Shown piece after piece: positions 8,559 through 17,174 of a stretch of DNA of 48,560 bases. How positions within the stretch are numbered: position 1 is the stretch's first letter; each line of letters begins with the position of its first letter. Both the position numbers and the translations under genes were made by a program. The stretch comes from Nodosilinea foveolarum. Its GTDB lineage: Bacteria > Cyanobacteriota > Cyanobacteriia > Phormidesmidales > Phormidesmidaceae. The stretch covers positions 1-48,560 of the forward strand of contig QBMC01000013.1 in assembly GCA_003242035.1 (NCBI GenBank), written 5' to 3'. A model generated the notes under the pieces. The model was not told where the DNA came from. It saw nothing but the letters and a program-made list of their open reading frames with translations, and ran no database searches.

Positions 8559-9743
8559 CTAGGTCTGTTTTAGATCGAAGACTAGGAAATTAGTGTCTTG
8601 CTCGGGGTCGAAGTTGTCATCGCTGGCGATGATGAGGGTGCGATCGCCATTTGGCAGCGAAGGGCCAAAGGTCATAGCTTCGTAGTTTTGTAAGGGTAAA
8701 GGAAGATCTGCGAGGTCGAGGACTAGCTTTTTGCGGATGGGGCCAATGCCTGAGGTATCGCCTTGGAGGGAGGCGATCGCGCTAATATCGGTTGCGCTGC
8801 CAGAGGCCAGTTGAAATAGCTTGATGTCGAAGCCTTGGAAGCCGTAGGAGCGCTCTATACCTAAAAAGTGTCCGCCCTGGTCTAGGACGGCGATTTCTGA
8901 GAGGCCATGAAGGACTGCGCCAGTCGGCGATAGCTCCATTTCGTAAAGATGCTCGGAGACGAGAGTGGTTTGGTACTGGTCGATGGTGTAGTGGAGCAGG
9001 CGATTTTTGTAAGGGATGTCGGCGGTGAGGTCTAGATCTTGAAGCAGGGGGCCTTCGGTGGCGACGAAGAGGCGGTAGGGTTCGTAGACGCCGCCAGTGC
9101 CAGAGGAGATATTGATGGCCAGGGCTTCAAAGCTGATGTTTTCTTGGATACCTTGGGCTTCGACTACGCTCAGCCCGCGATTGGCTCTCTCTGCGTTGAG
9201 AATTCCTTCGGGAATGTAGCGGTCGGGTAGGGGCAGCACAGTTTGTAATTGGCCAGTGGCGAGGCTGTATTCGCCCACGGCAGGAGCGATGCTGCTAGCG
9301 GGGGAGCCTTCGCTGGAGATTAGCAGTTTGTCCGGGGGGACGAATGCCATGCCTTCGGAATCTAGTGTGCCGGGGGCGTAGGGGCTGCCTTCGTTGTCTT
9401 TGAGGTAGGTGACGGCTTCGGGGATGAGGGTGGGATTGCCGTCTGTGAGGCCGGTGGCTTTGAAGGTGTAGAAGCGGGGGCGATCGCGGCTGTCGGAAAG
9501 GGCGTAAAGGCGATCGCGTGGGATATCGTAGGCGATCGCAGAAATGCCACCGATGGGGTCGCCCTCAAAGTCTTGTTTGGCTAGGGTGAAGCTGCCAACG
9601 AGATCTACCGAGACATCGAGAAAGAGCCGGTCTTCGGCGCTGACCTGAGGGAGGGCGCAGCCGGTGACTAGGCTGAGAACTAGCAGGCTGCTCAAAATTG
9701 TCTTAAGCGCGTTTTGCATCCAGGATGTGGGGGCTAGGGACAT
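8559..9743 (-). CDS. Phytase-like domain lipoprotein
   Basis: Start chosen at the ATG at 9743 because it opens a standard lipoprotein signal ending in VTGC; the longer frame (to 9794) adds 17 residues of unlikely sequence. The 394-residue protein carries the 'esterase-like activity of phytase family' beta-propeller domain, recognisable from GGISAIAYDIPRDRLYALSD near the start of the mature protein, and DSEGMAFV and NYEAMTFGP later. The family is exported and of uncertain substrate. In cyanobacteria it is often annotated as a phytase-like esterase. A copy of the TTCGACTACGCTCAGC repeat (9155-9176) is read in frame inside it. Confidence 0.8.
   Translation of the reverse strand: MSLAPTSWMQNALKTILSSLLVLSLVTGCALPQVSAEDRLFLDVSVDLVGSFTLAKQDFEGDPIGGISAIAYDIPRDRLYALSDSRDRPRFYTFKATGLTDGNPTLIPEAVTYLKDNEGSPYAPGTLDSEGMAFVPPDKLLISSEGSPASSIAPAVGEYSLATGQLQTVLPLPDRYIPEGILNAERANRGLSVVEAQGIQENISFEALAINISSGTGGVYEPYRLFVATEGPLLQDLDLTADIPYKNRLLHYTIDQYQTTLVSEHLYEMELSPTGAVLHGLSEIAVLDQGGHFLGIERSYGFQGFDIKLFQLASGSATDISAIASLQGDTSGIGPIRKKLVLDLADLPLPLQNYEAMTFGPSLPNGDRTLIIASDDNFDPEQDTNFLVFDLKQT
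9155..9176. repeat. Copy of the CGACTACGCTCA repeat inside a gene
   Basis: A single arm of the palindromic repeat also seen at 15425-15475 and 43756-43832, with flanks GGGCT and AGCCC that are themselves complementary. Here it is in frame within the phytase-like gene, coding (minus strand) GLSVVEAQ. Confidence 0.6.
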
Positions 9744-9830
9744 GGGAAAAGACCGGGTGAAAAGAAAGGCGGTGCTGTCAAGATAGATGACCATCGCGGT
9801 AGATTGTCTAACGAATTAGAGTGAATCAAA

Positions 9831-10790
9831 ATGAACCAGGGATGGACTTATACCGATAACGTACAGACGAACGGGGAGACGGTGCTAGATTACTACCGAC
9901 GACGCTACCGGCATTCTAGTGAGGATGAGTGGCGATCGCGCATTGAGCAAGGACTGATTTTACTAGATGGCAAATCGGTTGACGCGGGGCAGGTTTTAGC
10001 CAAAGGGCAAAAGCTGACCTATCGCCGATTGCCCTGGGAAGAGCCGTCGGTGCCTTTGAATTTTGAGGTGCTGTATGAGGATGCGGATTTGTGGGCAATT
10101 TCGAAGCCGGTAGGACTGCCGGTGCTGCCAGGAGGCGGTTGTTTAGAGCATACGGTGCTTTGGGTAATGCGATCGCGCTATCCGAACGAGCAGCCTGCGC
10201 CGCTGCATCGGTTGGGTCGGGGCACCTCTGGCGTCATGCTAGTGGCAAGGTCTGCGCAGGCAAAGTCTGAGCTATCCAGGCAGTTTAGGGTGCGAAGTCA
10301 GCGATCGTCTGGAATCGCGACGGGTTCTATGCGCAAAATTTATCGAGCGTTAATCGGGCCAACGACAGCATCTGATTTGCCGGATCGCTTTGTTTGCGAC
10401 CAAGCCATTGGAAAAATTCCGTACCCTCGGTTGGGCTACGTGTATGGCCATGTAAAAGCGGGCTTACATGCCCGCAGCGAGGGCCAAGTGCTAGAGCGGC
10501 GAGCTGATTCGACGCTGGTAGAAGTTCAGATTTTGACGGGGCGGCCGCATCAGATTCGGATTCATTTAGCGGCGGCGGGCTATCCACTGCTAAACGATCC
10601 GCTGTACGGCGTCGGTGGGATTCCGAAGGTGGGCGGGACGGCGATTCCAAGCGATTGTGGCTATCGGCTACATGCTTACCAATTGCAGTTTGCGCATCCT
10701 AGAACGGGAGAAGCGATATCTGTCACCGCTGAGCTGCCGGAGGATTTGCGAGTTCAATCGTCGCGACCTGTGGGCAAAGACAGTTGCTGA
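9831..10790 (+). CDS. RluA-family pseudouridine synthase, catalytic Asp replaced
   Basis: A 319-residue protein with an N-terminal S4-like part (residues about 15-65, including EEWRSRIEQGLILLDGK-like sequence) and an RluA catalytic domain. Members isomerise uridine to pseudouridine in rRNA or tRNA. The hallmark HRLDxxTSG appears as HRLGRGTSG, so Gly129 occupies the position of the catalytic aspartate; the C-terminal TGRPHQIRIHL motif is intact. I recall HRLGRGTSG forms in some plant and cyanobacterial homologues, so this may be a natural subfamily rather than a mutation. Activity is therefore uncertain. Confidence 0.85.
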   Translation: MNQGWTYTDNVQTNGETVLDYYRRRYRHSSEDEWRSRIEQGLILLDGKSVDAGQVLAKGQKLTYRRLPWEEPSVPLNFEVLYEDADLWAISKPVGLPVLPGGGCLEHTVLWVMRSRYPNEQPAPLHRLGRGTSGVMLVARSAQAKSELSRQFRVRSQRSSGIATGSMRKIYRALIGPTTASDLPDRFVCDQAIGKIPYPRLGYVYGHVKAGLHARSEGQVLERRADSTLVEVQILTGRPHQIRIHLAAAGYPLLNDPLYGVGGIPKVGGTAIPSDCGYRLHAYQLQFAHPRTGEAISVTAELPEDLRVQSSRPVGKDSC

Positions 10791-10930
10791 AGGGGGCTAT
10801 CTACGCTGTGCAGCAAGGACTTTTGTTGATTAAAGTATTCGGTAGGTTACAAAGCTATTTAGCTTACTTAATTTAATTCACGCATTGACTGAAGCTTAGT
10901 TCCTGATTTTTCTTCTCCTTTTTCTGCTCT

Positions 10931-11866
10931 ATGGATCAGCTAGATGGTCAAATTCACTCCAATGATGCTCAGCCAGATTACATTCTGTATGCGCAGCATG
11001 GCTGGGCTGATGTGGATCGGGGGATTGGGTCGCTAGCTCAGCAGGTGGCGAGTCCTAGGGCGCGGGTGGTGGTGCCCAATTTGGGATTTGTCAATACCTG
11101 GATTCGGATGGAGCCTTTGATTGCGCGAGTAGAAGCGATCGCCACGCAAACTCAAGCAGAATATCCTGATACGCCGATGCGAATTGTAGGTCATTCGATG
11201 GGCGGTTTAATTTGGCTAGAAGTGCTGGAGCGCCATCCGGAATGGTGGCCGCTAGTGGAGTCTTTGGTGCTGGTGGGCGCTCCGGTGGGCGGGGCGGACT
11301 TGAGCCGGATGGTTGACCCGATGGGATGGGGAATTGGAATTGCTAGAGATTTGGGCAAGAATCGGCGGGCTTTGGCGGAGAAAATTGCGGCGCAGGTGCC
11401 GACGCTAATTATTGCGGCGGATTATTTTCAGGGCAGTGATGGGGTGGTGCCGGTTGAGTGTACAAAGTTTAACCAGGCTAGCTATGTAGAAGTGGGGGGC
11501 ATTCGGCACGATCAGATGAAGCGGCATCCGGCAGTAGCTGATGTGATTCAGGCGTTTTGGCAGCATGAGAGCCACCTCTGTATCCCCATGCCGGTGGAGA
11601 CTTATAGCCACCGAGTGATTCAACAGTTGCAGGCGATTCCGGGCATGACGGATGCTCGCTATCGGGGGTTTGACAAATCTGATTTGTGGTCTTTGTTGCC
11701 GCGTGGATTAGGGCTGCGAACCCGGCAGAACAAGGCAGGGATTCATCACGTGTATTTGGCAAACGATCGGCAGGATTGCTTGTTCTCGGGCTACGTGGGA
11801 TGGCCGAATACTCAGGATTTGTACGATGCGCTGTGTCGATTGCGCTGTAATGAGAGTTTGCTTTAG
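10931..11866 (+). CDS. Alpha/beta hydrolase, lipase-like
   Basis: A 311-residue protein with the alpha/beta-hydrolase nucleophile elbow GHSMGG near residue 87, preceded by an oxyanion-side strand YAQHGWADVD. The segment ADYFQGSDGVVPVE near residue 165 carries the likely acid Asp, and GIRHDQMKRHP near 195 the likely His. No signal peptide is seen, so it is probably cytoplasmic. Substrate unknown. The C-terminal 80 residues are extra to the minimal fold. The stop codon overlaps the ribosome site of the next hydrolase gene, suggesting translational coupling. Confidence 0.8.
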   Translation: MDQLDGQIHSNDAQPDYILYAQHGWADVDRGIGSLAQQVASPRARVVVPNLGFVNTWIRMEPLIARVEAIATQTQAEYPDTPMRIVGHSMGGLIWLEVLERHPEWWPLVESLVLVGAPVGGADLSRMVDPMGWGIGIARDLGKNRRALAEKIAAQVPTLIIAADYFQGSDGVVPVECTKFNQASYVEVGGIRHDQMKRHPAVADVIQAFWQHESHLCIPMPVETYSHRVIQQLQAIPGMTDARYRGFDKSDLWSLLPRGLGLRTRQNKAGIHHVYLANDRQDCLFSGYVGWPNTQDLYDALCRLRCNESLL

Positions 11867-11870
11867 GAGG
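11865..11870 (+). promoter_or_regulatory. AGGAGG ribosome binding site deciding a TTG start
   Basis: A perfect AGGAGG begins inside the stop codon of the upstream hydrolase and lies 6 nt before an in-frame TTG at 11877. It favours that TTG over the upstream ATG at 11850, which has no such site. Confidence 0.6.
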
Positions 11871-11876
11871 TTTCGA

Positions 11877-13049
11877 TTGAGGCAAGTTATTTGGGCGGTT
11901 ACAGGAATTTGTTTTTTCCTCAGTTTGTGGATTGTGCTGCCGGGGCCTAATCTGTTTTTTCTGCGGTTGGCGGTGGGTGCGCCGGAGATTAGTCCGTTGC
12001 TGGGATTGGTGAGTGCGATCGCGCTATTTTTTGCCCTGGTAAAGCTAACTCGCCGAGGATTTACGACGTATCGCAAGCCTCCCAAAGCGTTGATTGGACT
12101 GCTGTTAGTAACGTTATTGCTATGCAGTTTGCCTTTGCTCCAGCAGCCGAGGGCAGTGGCGGCGGCTAATCGCTCTATGGCGATCGCGTTTGGCCCCAAT
12201 CAACAGCCTGCCTCTGTGAAGGCATTTAGCTGGCTAACCCTTTTTCAGGGATTTCCTGAGCAGGCGGTTCGGCAGCGGCAGAATATTCCGTATGAGACGC
12301 CTGCGGGGGTGCCATTGAAGCTAGATCTTTATCAGCCTTTGCAGCCTGGGCGCTATCCGGCGGTGGTGGCGGTTTATGGCGGAAGCTGGATGCGGGGCGC
12401 TCCGGCGGAGAGTGAGGCGATGGGTCGTTTCTTGGCGGCGCGTGGGTATGTGGTGGCAGCGCTGGACTATCGACATGCGCCGGAGTATCGGTTTCCAGCG
12501 CAGTTGGAAGATGTGGCGGCGGGGCTGGCGTTTGTGCGGGAGCAGGCTGAGGATTTTGAGATTGAGCGCGATCGCATTGCCTTACTAGGCTGGTCGGCGG
12601 GCGCGCATTTGGCGATGCTGGCTGGCTTTCAGGCGGCGGAACCCGTGCAAAGCATTGTGGATTTTTACGGTCCGGTCGATCTATTCAATGGGTACTACGA
12701 TATTCCACAGCCCGATCCAGTTGATGTGAGGCAGGTGCTGAGAGCTTTTATTGGCGGGACGCCTGAGGAGTTTCCAGAGGCTTATAAAGCGGCTTCCCCG
12801 TTAACCTATGTAGAAGCGGCTGAGCCTAATTCATTACCGACAACGCTGTTGATTTATGGGGGGAGAGATCATCTGGTCGAGGCTCGGTTTGGGCGATCGC
12901 TATATGAGGCGCTAATAGAGGGCGATAACCGGGCGGTTTGGGTGAAAATTCCCTGGGCAGAGCACGCGTTCGATAAGATATTTAACGGCGTGAGCAATCA
13001 GATGGCGCTGCATTTTGTTGAGCGGTTTTTGGCGCAGACTCTCAACTAA
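11877..13049 (+). CDS. Membrane-anchored alpha/beta hydrolase (esterase/lipase type)
   Basis: With the TTG start at 11877 the protein has 390 residues; ATGs at 11826 and 11850 give longer forms. Three hydrophobic segments fill the first 110 residues, followed by a carboxylesterase-type domain: the oxyanion sequence AVYGGSWMRG, the nucleophile elbow GWSAGAH, and late Asp and His (GGRDHLVEARF and WAEHAFD). This arrangement resembles the hormone-sensitive lipase/esterase group. The catalytic domain is probably on one side of a membrane held by the N-terminal helices. Substrate unknown. It forms a two-gene unit with the preceding hydrolase. Confidence 0.8.
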   Translation: MRQVIWAVTGICFFLSLWIVLPGPNLFFLRLAVGAPEISPLLGLVSAIALFFALVKLTRRGFTTYRKPPKALIGLLLVTLLLCSLPLLQQPRAVAAANRSMAIAFGPNQQPASVKAFSWLTLFQGFPEQAVRQRQNIPYETPAGVPLKLDLYQPLQPGRYPAVVAVYGGSWMRGAPAESEAMGRFLAARGYVVAALDYRHAPEYRFPAQLEDVAAGLAFVREQAEDFEIERDRIALLGWSAGAHLAMLAGFQAAEPVQSIVDFYGPVDLFNGYYDIPQPDPVDVRQVLRAFIGGTPEEFPEAYKAASPLTYVEAAEPNSLPTTLLIYGGRDHLVEARFGRSLYEALIEGDNRAVWVKIPWAEHAFDKIFNGVSNQMALHFVERFLAQTLN

Positions 13050-13092
13050 TGGGCAACGCAACTAATGGGCAACGCAACTAATGGGCAACGGA
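13045..13092. repeat. Three tandem 16-bp repeats at a gene end
   Basis: Three consecutive copies of ACTAATGGGCAACGCA (13045-13060, 13061-13076, 13077-13092, the last with one mismatch). The first copy contains the stop codon of the esterase gene. Confidence 0.9.
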
Positions 13093-13095
13093 CGA

Positions 13096-13515
13096 CTACT
13101 TTGTAGCGGTTGAGTACGATCTCCCAGCCTCGGTATACCAATAGGCCCAGGCAATCAGCACCGCCTGAAACGGCAACCGAAAGCCATGCAGCCACCAAGA
13201 ATCTGGAATACCGTCCAGTTTAATATGGTTAAACGCCATATTTAAATTAGCCGGATAAACCGCAATAAAGAGCGCCACTAATCCCCAAGCCGCCAAAACC
13301 CGCGACTGCGGCACAATTAGACCAATGCCCAACAGAATTTCAATTGCCCCGCTGATGTAAACAATCATCGCCGGAAAAGGTAAAAACGCCGGGACAATCT
13401 TGGTAAAAGGTTCGTCTGCAACAAAGTGTAAAACGCCCGCCACAATCATACAAACGGCCAAAATTCCCCGCAGCGTATCCTTGTTATTTCGAAGAACATT
13501 ACGCACAAAATCCAT
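13096..13515 (-). CDS. DoxX family membrane protein
   Basis: A 139-residue protein with four hydrophobic helices and the DoxX-type order: an N-terminal helix with GVLHFVADEPF, then PFPAMIVYISGAIEILLGIGLI. DoxX-like proteins are small membrane proteins linked in some organisms to quinone redox or sulfur metabolism, but most have no known role. The end lies close to the tandem repeats at 13045-13092, and the start lies 42 nt after the end of the GH13 gene upstream on the same strand, so they may be cotranscribed. Confidence 0.8.
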   Translation of the reverse strand: MDFVRNVLRNNKDTLRGILAVCMIVAGVLHFVADEPFTKIVPAFLPFPAMIVYISGAIEILLGIGLIVPQSRVLAAWGLVALFIAVYPANLNMAFNHIKLDGIPDSWWLHGFRLPFQAVLIAWAYWYTEAGRSYSTATK

Positions 13516-13557
13516 AGATATCTATCCAAACGGCCACACCAAAAAAATAATCACCCA

Positions 13558-15198
13558 TCAACCCCAAACCAAAACCTTCGCCTCACACCCCGACAGCGTC
13601 AGCCTCGCGGTTCCATTTTCTACCTGCACATCGTAGTTACTCGTCCACTCGTGCCAGGTGCCATCTTCCGGCAAGTCAGAAACCTCATAATCCTCCAGAT
13701 AATTCTCAGAGCAGTTAACAACAACCGCCACCCGTGGCCCCATATCATCCCAGCGAATGTAGCCAATCACGCCATCTGTCGAATTCTCATGAAAGAAAGA
13801 GAGATTATCAGAGCGCAATGCACCATTCTCTTTTCTCAACCGAATCAGTCCCTGATAATACTGAAGCAATCCATGGTTATCATCATTATCCAACAAATCC
13901 CAATCCAGCGGCGTAGGCTCGAGAGACTTCTCGCCCGCCACGCCTAGTTCTTCACCCATCCAGATCATCGGAATGCCCAGCGCCGTCATCACCAAAACAG
14001 CGGCTAGCTTCGCTCGCTTAAAGGCTTCTTCGCCGAATATTTGCGTATTCCCCAAATCTGACATTAAGTGAGCTTGGTCGTGGCTAGTGGTGTAGTTAAT
14101 CACGTTTGTATTGCTTTCAAACCCTTGTGGTATCGGGTCTACTAGCTCTTTAACGATCTTAATGTCGTGACCCGGCTTAGTCAGCAAATCTAAAATATTG
14201 TAGTGAAAGCTCACTCGCCAACAGCTATTAAACGGCCGGTTGATCCCCGTTAGCGACGGATCTTCTGGAATATGCTCGGCAATGGAATAGCAAGAACCCG
14301 GCTTTGCCGCCATGCCCGCTTCGTCGGTAATCCAGTTCAAAAAATCGGGATTGGCAATTTGCTTTACCGCATCAAATCGCAGCCCGTCGATATGATACTC
14401 CGACACCCAAAAGCTCACCATATCGCGCATGTATTCGCGAGCCGGATAGCAGTCGTAATGCTCGTCGTAATGCTCGTAGTCGAACTCTGGCCCCCAGCTA
14501 TTATCCGGGTCTTTAGCTTCCCGCCGATACCAGTAGTCAAAATCTATCTGCGTCAAGGGCGACTCCGACTCAGAATGGTTTAGCACCATGTCTAAAATCA
14601 CCTGAATGCCCCGGCCGTGGCATTCATCCACTAGCTGCTTTAAGTCTTCCGAGCGTCCGTAAGCAGGCCGCAGCGCAAAATAATGCCGACAGTTATAGCC
14701 CCAGCCAACTTCCATCGGGCAAGCCTGAACCGGCATAATCTCAATCGCATTCACGCCCAAATCTTGAATGTAATCAAGCTGCTCAATCACCGATTGAAAG
14801 CTACCTTGATCTTCTCCTGGCTTGGCAAAATCTTGCACTAGCATCTCATAAATCACGAGCTGATCTTGGCTGGGCAGCTCAGCCGCATCGTTTTTCCACT
14901 CGTAAGTATCGAGGATTCGTTTGCCGTCTTTAACTTGAGCGATCGCCATCTGAGCACCCGCATCAATCGCCGTCGCCCTCGGATCAATCACCTCAACCCA
15001 GGCATTCTCTTCTAAAAAATGGCTTTTAGACTGCACCCTAAACTTGTACTGATACTCGCCGTCTGCTAAATCGACCTGAGTGCGAAAGTAGCCATCGTCT
15101 GCTTTGTTCATCTCTATCGGCTCGTCGGAGAAATCGCCTAGTAAATAAGCTTTCTCGTTGTAAGGAGCGCGAAGTTCAAATTCGATAGAGTGAGCCAT
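13558..15198 (-). CDS. GH13 alpha-amylase family glycosidase
   Basis: A 546-residue protein with an N-terminal CBM48/early-set-like domain (residues 1-100) and a GH13 barrel. Conserved regions are visible: DMVLNH at 203-208, the nucleophile Asp276 in GLRFDAVKQ, the acid/base Glu308 in SIAEH, and His373-Asp374 in TTSHDQ. There is no signal peptide, so action on intracellular alpha-glucan such as glycogen is likely. The exact specificity (amylase, debranching or transfer) is not evident. A branching enzyme gene lies elsewhere in this window (37.5-39.8 kb). Confidence 0.88.
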   Translation of the reverse strand: MAHSIEFELRAPYNEKAYLLGDFSDEPIEMNKADDGYFRTQVDLADGEYQYKFRVQSKSHFLEENAWVEVIDPRATAIDAGAQMAIAQVKDGKRILDTYEWKNDAAELPSQDQLVIYEMLVQDFAKPGEDQGSFQSVIEQLDYIQDLGVNAIEIMPVQACPMEVGWGYNCRHYFALRPAYGRSEDLKQLVDECHGRGIQVILDMVLNHSESESPLTQIDFDYWYRREAKDPDNSWGPEFDYEHYDEHYDCYPAREYMRDMVSFWVSEYHIDGLRFDAVKQIANPDFLNWITDEAGMAAKPGSCYSIAEHIPEDPSLTGINRPFNSCWRVSFHYNILDLLTKPGHDIKIVKELVDPIPQGFESNTNVINYTTSHDQAHLMSDLGNTQIFGEEAFKRAKLAAVLVMTALGIPMIWMGEELGVAGEKSLEPTPLDWDLLDNDDNHGLLQYYQGLIRLRKENGALRSDNLSFFHENSTDGVIGYIRWDDMGPRVAVVVNCSENYLEDYEVSDLPEDGTWHEWTSNYDVQVENGTARLTLSGCEAKVLVWG

Positions 15199-15503
15199 AA
15201 GAAGCGGCGCAGCTAGCGCAAATAAAAAGCAGATTTAAGCGGCAGTTCGGCCTATTTTTGAAACAAATTAAGGAAAATCAACTGTGATGGGGATCTATTA
15301 AACCAGCCCACCGCCGCATCAGCATCTCTCAGGAGAAATAAAAATGACACAAAAAAGACCCAAAGATACGCATCCTTAAGTCTTTCTATCAGCAGATTGG
15401 GTGGGTCGTTTATACAGCGCATTTCGACTACGCTCAATGCTCGGTGAACCGTAGTTTGAAGGCTGAGCGTAGTCGTTCGCGCAGCGTCGCCGTAGGCGTT
15501 AGC
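15199..15503. other. Spacer with palindromic repeat
   Basis: About 305 nt between the GH13 gene and the next small gene. It contains the complete inverted repeat at 15425-15475 followed by GCGCAGCGTCGCCGTAGGCG, a GC-rich sequence of the type dispersed in cyanobacterial spacers. A weak possible terminator for the upstream coiled-coil gene (GACCCA ... TGGGTC then six T, minus strand, about 15350-15410) has a very long loop. No gene was supported. Confidence 0.6.
15425..15475. repeat. Palindromic repeat, 12-bp perfect arms
   Basis: CGACTACGCTCA (15425-15436) and TGAGCGTAGTCG (15464-15475) are perfect inverted arms around a 27-nt centre. Related arms occur at 9155-9176 and 43756-43832, so this is a dispersed family. 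Confidence 0.85.
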
Positions 15504-15803
15504 CTAATCATCAAACTCAGACTTAGCCTTGTTGAAGGCTGCCTGTAGCTCTTTCCAAGCAGAATCCATGCCCGACTTTAGCTCCACCCACGCATTCCCC
15601 GTAGAGTTTTGTATCGCCTCAAACTTAACTTTTGCGTCGGCTTGTCTGCGCTTCACATCCTCTAACTGTTTCTGATACTTCAATTTAGCATCGGCCTTTG
15701 CCAGCGCAGCTTTGGCCTCCAGCTCTTTATACTGAGCCTCTAGCAACGTCATCTGAGCGCTTGCTTTCTCTTCGTATGCTGTCTTCTCTGCATTCTCAGC
15801 CAT
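15504..15803 (-). CDS. Small coiled-coil protein
   Basis: A 99-residue protein rich in Ala, Lys, Glu and Gln and with no hydrophobic membrane segment. Residues 5-65 form a long amphipathic helix suited to a coiled coil; the end (WVELKSGMDSAWKELQAAFNKAKSEFDD) looks like a second helix. Proteins of this kind are often annotated as coiled-coil domain-containing and are found next to stress-associated genes. Its upstream neighbours are two general-stress-type proteins on the same strand. Function unknown. Confidence 0.75.
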   Translation of the reverse strand: MAENAEKTAYEEKASAQMTLLEAQYKELEAKAALAKADAKLKYQKQLEDVKRRQADAKVKFEAIQNSTGNAWVELKSGMDSAWKELQAAFNKAKSEFDD

Positions 15804-15882
15804 CGGGTTCCCTTGTCTACGGCACTAACTTCCTTATTCTAGGTGGTTGGCCGGGGTCTAGCAGCCTTTACTGCCGCTGTTC

Positions 15883-16374
15883 TTATAGCAACCGCTGATC
15901 TTCTGGCAGCAATCGCCCATTCTCTGCTAGCAAAGCCTCTGTCACCTTTTGGGCTTCCTCGCCCGAAGCTGGCGTCATAATCAATTTGTAATAGGCAAAA
16001 TCTGGTTCCTCAGGATTTGCGCCAGAGAGTAGGGACAATAGGCTGCTAGCGATCGCCCCTAAAACAGCGCCACCCAAAGGCACCAGCACAAACAGCTCCG
16101 TCGTGCTCCCTTCTACCGTAGGCAAATTAGGCAACTGCGTGGTCAGCACAGAAATAAATGCCCCTATCATTGCACCCGCTAAGCCACCCAAAGCCGCTGC
16201 ATAAGGCAACCCCGACTGAGAATCTGGCCGCCGCTGCTGAGGCACCTGGTCTAACGCAGCGGGCGACTCTGTTGTATATTGAGCAGCCGTGTAATTGCGT
16301 AAGACGCTCTCCCCTTTCGCCAAGGCTTCAGGCGTCCTAAAACCAACGACAATCTGCTGAGTATTAGCATCCAT
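15883..16374 (-). CDS. Small protein with glycine-rich membrane helices, stress-protein type
   Basis: A 163-residue protein. An N-terminal soluble part starting IVVGFRTPEALAKGESVLRNY resembles the beta-alpha-beta module of the general stress protein 17M-like family. It is followed by two Gly/Ala-rich hydrophobic segments (about residues 58-80 and 95-117) of the glycine-zipper kind. The last 40 residues return to a soluble motif. Its neighbour at 16492-17013 has the same plan, so the pair may be paralogous. No function is known to me. Confidence 0.6.
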   Translation of the reverse strand: MDANTQQIVVGFRTPEALAKGESVLRNYTAAQYTTESPAALDQVPQQRRPDSQSGLPYAAALGGLAGAMIGAFISVLTTQLPNLPTVEGSTTELFVLVPLGGAVLGAIASSLLSLLSGANPEEPDFAYYKLIMTPASGEEAQKVTEALLAENGRLLPEDQRLL

Positions 16375-16491
16375 AGCTGTCTTTGTCAGTGTTTCTGATA
16401 TTTTTTCTGTAATAGCATTCTACCTAAAACGAATCACTCACTAGCCAAATGTACGCTAGTAAGTGATTTACATTCGGCCATTCAACGATAT

Positions 16492-17013
16492 CTATCTAGC
16501 TCGGCCATAAATATCAGCAGCAGACGATTTCTTTACCACCTGACGCGCCCGATCAATTTCGCTAGCCGATCCGTCAACGACAACGCAAAAGCTGCGGGGA
16601 ATGCCGGGATCGCTCTTTTTCTTTTGACGAACCGACTCGCTCTCAAGTTCCTTCTTGCCAGCACTCCAGCCAATCAGCGCACCTGCTACCGTTATCCCTA
16701 AAATCAGCAGTCTATTAAACCCGCTGTCTGCCGCAATACCCGTCCAATAAGGAACAGAAGTGGCCGCTAACGTGCCTACGAAGCTGCCATACAGTCCGCC
16801 CAAAAGCAAACCAGCCTCTCCGCCAGTGGTTGTTCCAATTGCCCCAATCTGCGCTTCAGGATCGATAAATCCTTCCACCGAAAGCTTTTTGCCGTTAATG
16901 CCCGCCGATTCGATTTCACCGCGAATATAATTAGCTTCTTTCTGAGTTTTAAAGGCACCCACAATTTTGTCGTTTTTGACCGAAGGTACTTCAGTCGTCA
17001 TTGTTGTAGCCAT
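16492..17013 (-). CDS. Small protein with glycine-zipper membrane helices, stress-protein type
   Basis: Start set at 17013 (MATTMTTEV), which follows an AGGAG ribosome site; the longer frame to 17151 adds 46 unlikely residues. The 173-residue protein has an N-terminal soluble module (VGAFKTQKEANYIRGEIESAG), two Gly/Ala-rich hydrophobic stretches and a C-terminal module ending FCVVVDGSASEIDRARQVV. This repeats the architecture of the 15883-16374 product. Such proteins are usually called general stress proteins; no activity can be assigned. Confidence 0.65.
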   Translation of the reverse strand: MATTMTTEVPSVKNDKIVGAFKTQKEANYIRGEIESAGINGKKLSVEGFIDPEAQIGAIGTTTGGEAGLLLGGLYGSFVGTLAATSVPYWTGIAADSGFNRLLILGITVAGALIGWSAGKKELESESVRQKKKSDPGIPRSFCVVVDGSASEIDRARQVVKKSSAADIYGRAR

Positions 17014-17174
17014 TGATGAATAGTCTCCTATCGTTTGCTGTCCTTTTATACTGACAACATATCTAGTGTCTATACTCTGTCGGTTTGCAGAGATAGAAAG
17101 ATAAAAAGACTTACTTAAGCAGAAGGATTTAACATCTTTTTGCCTAGTCAAATATCTTTTTGCTTAACCAATTG

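Noticed and set aside
15252-15437. 61-residue minus-strand frame in the spacer
   Set aside because: No ribosome site or family signal; it runs into the palindromic repeat arm.
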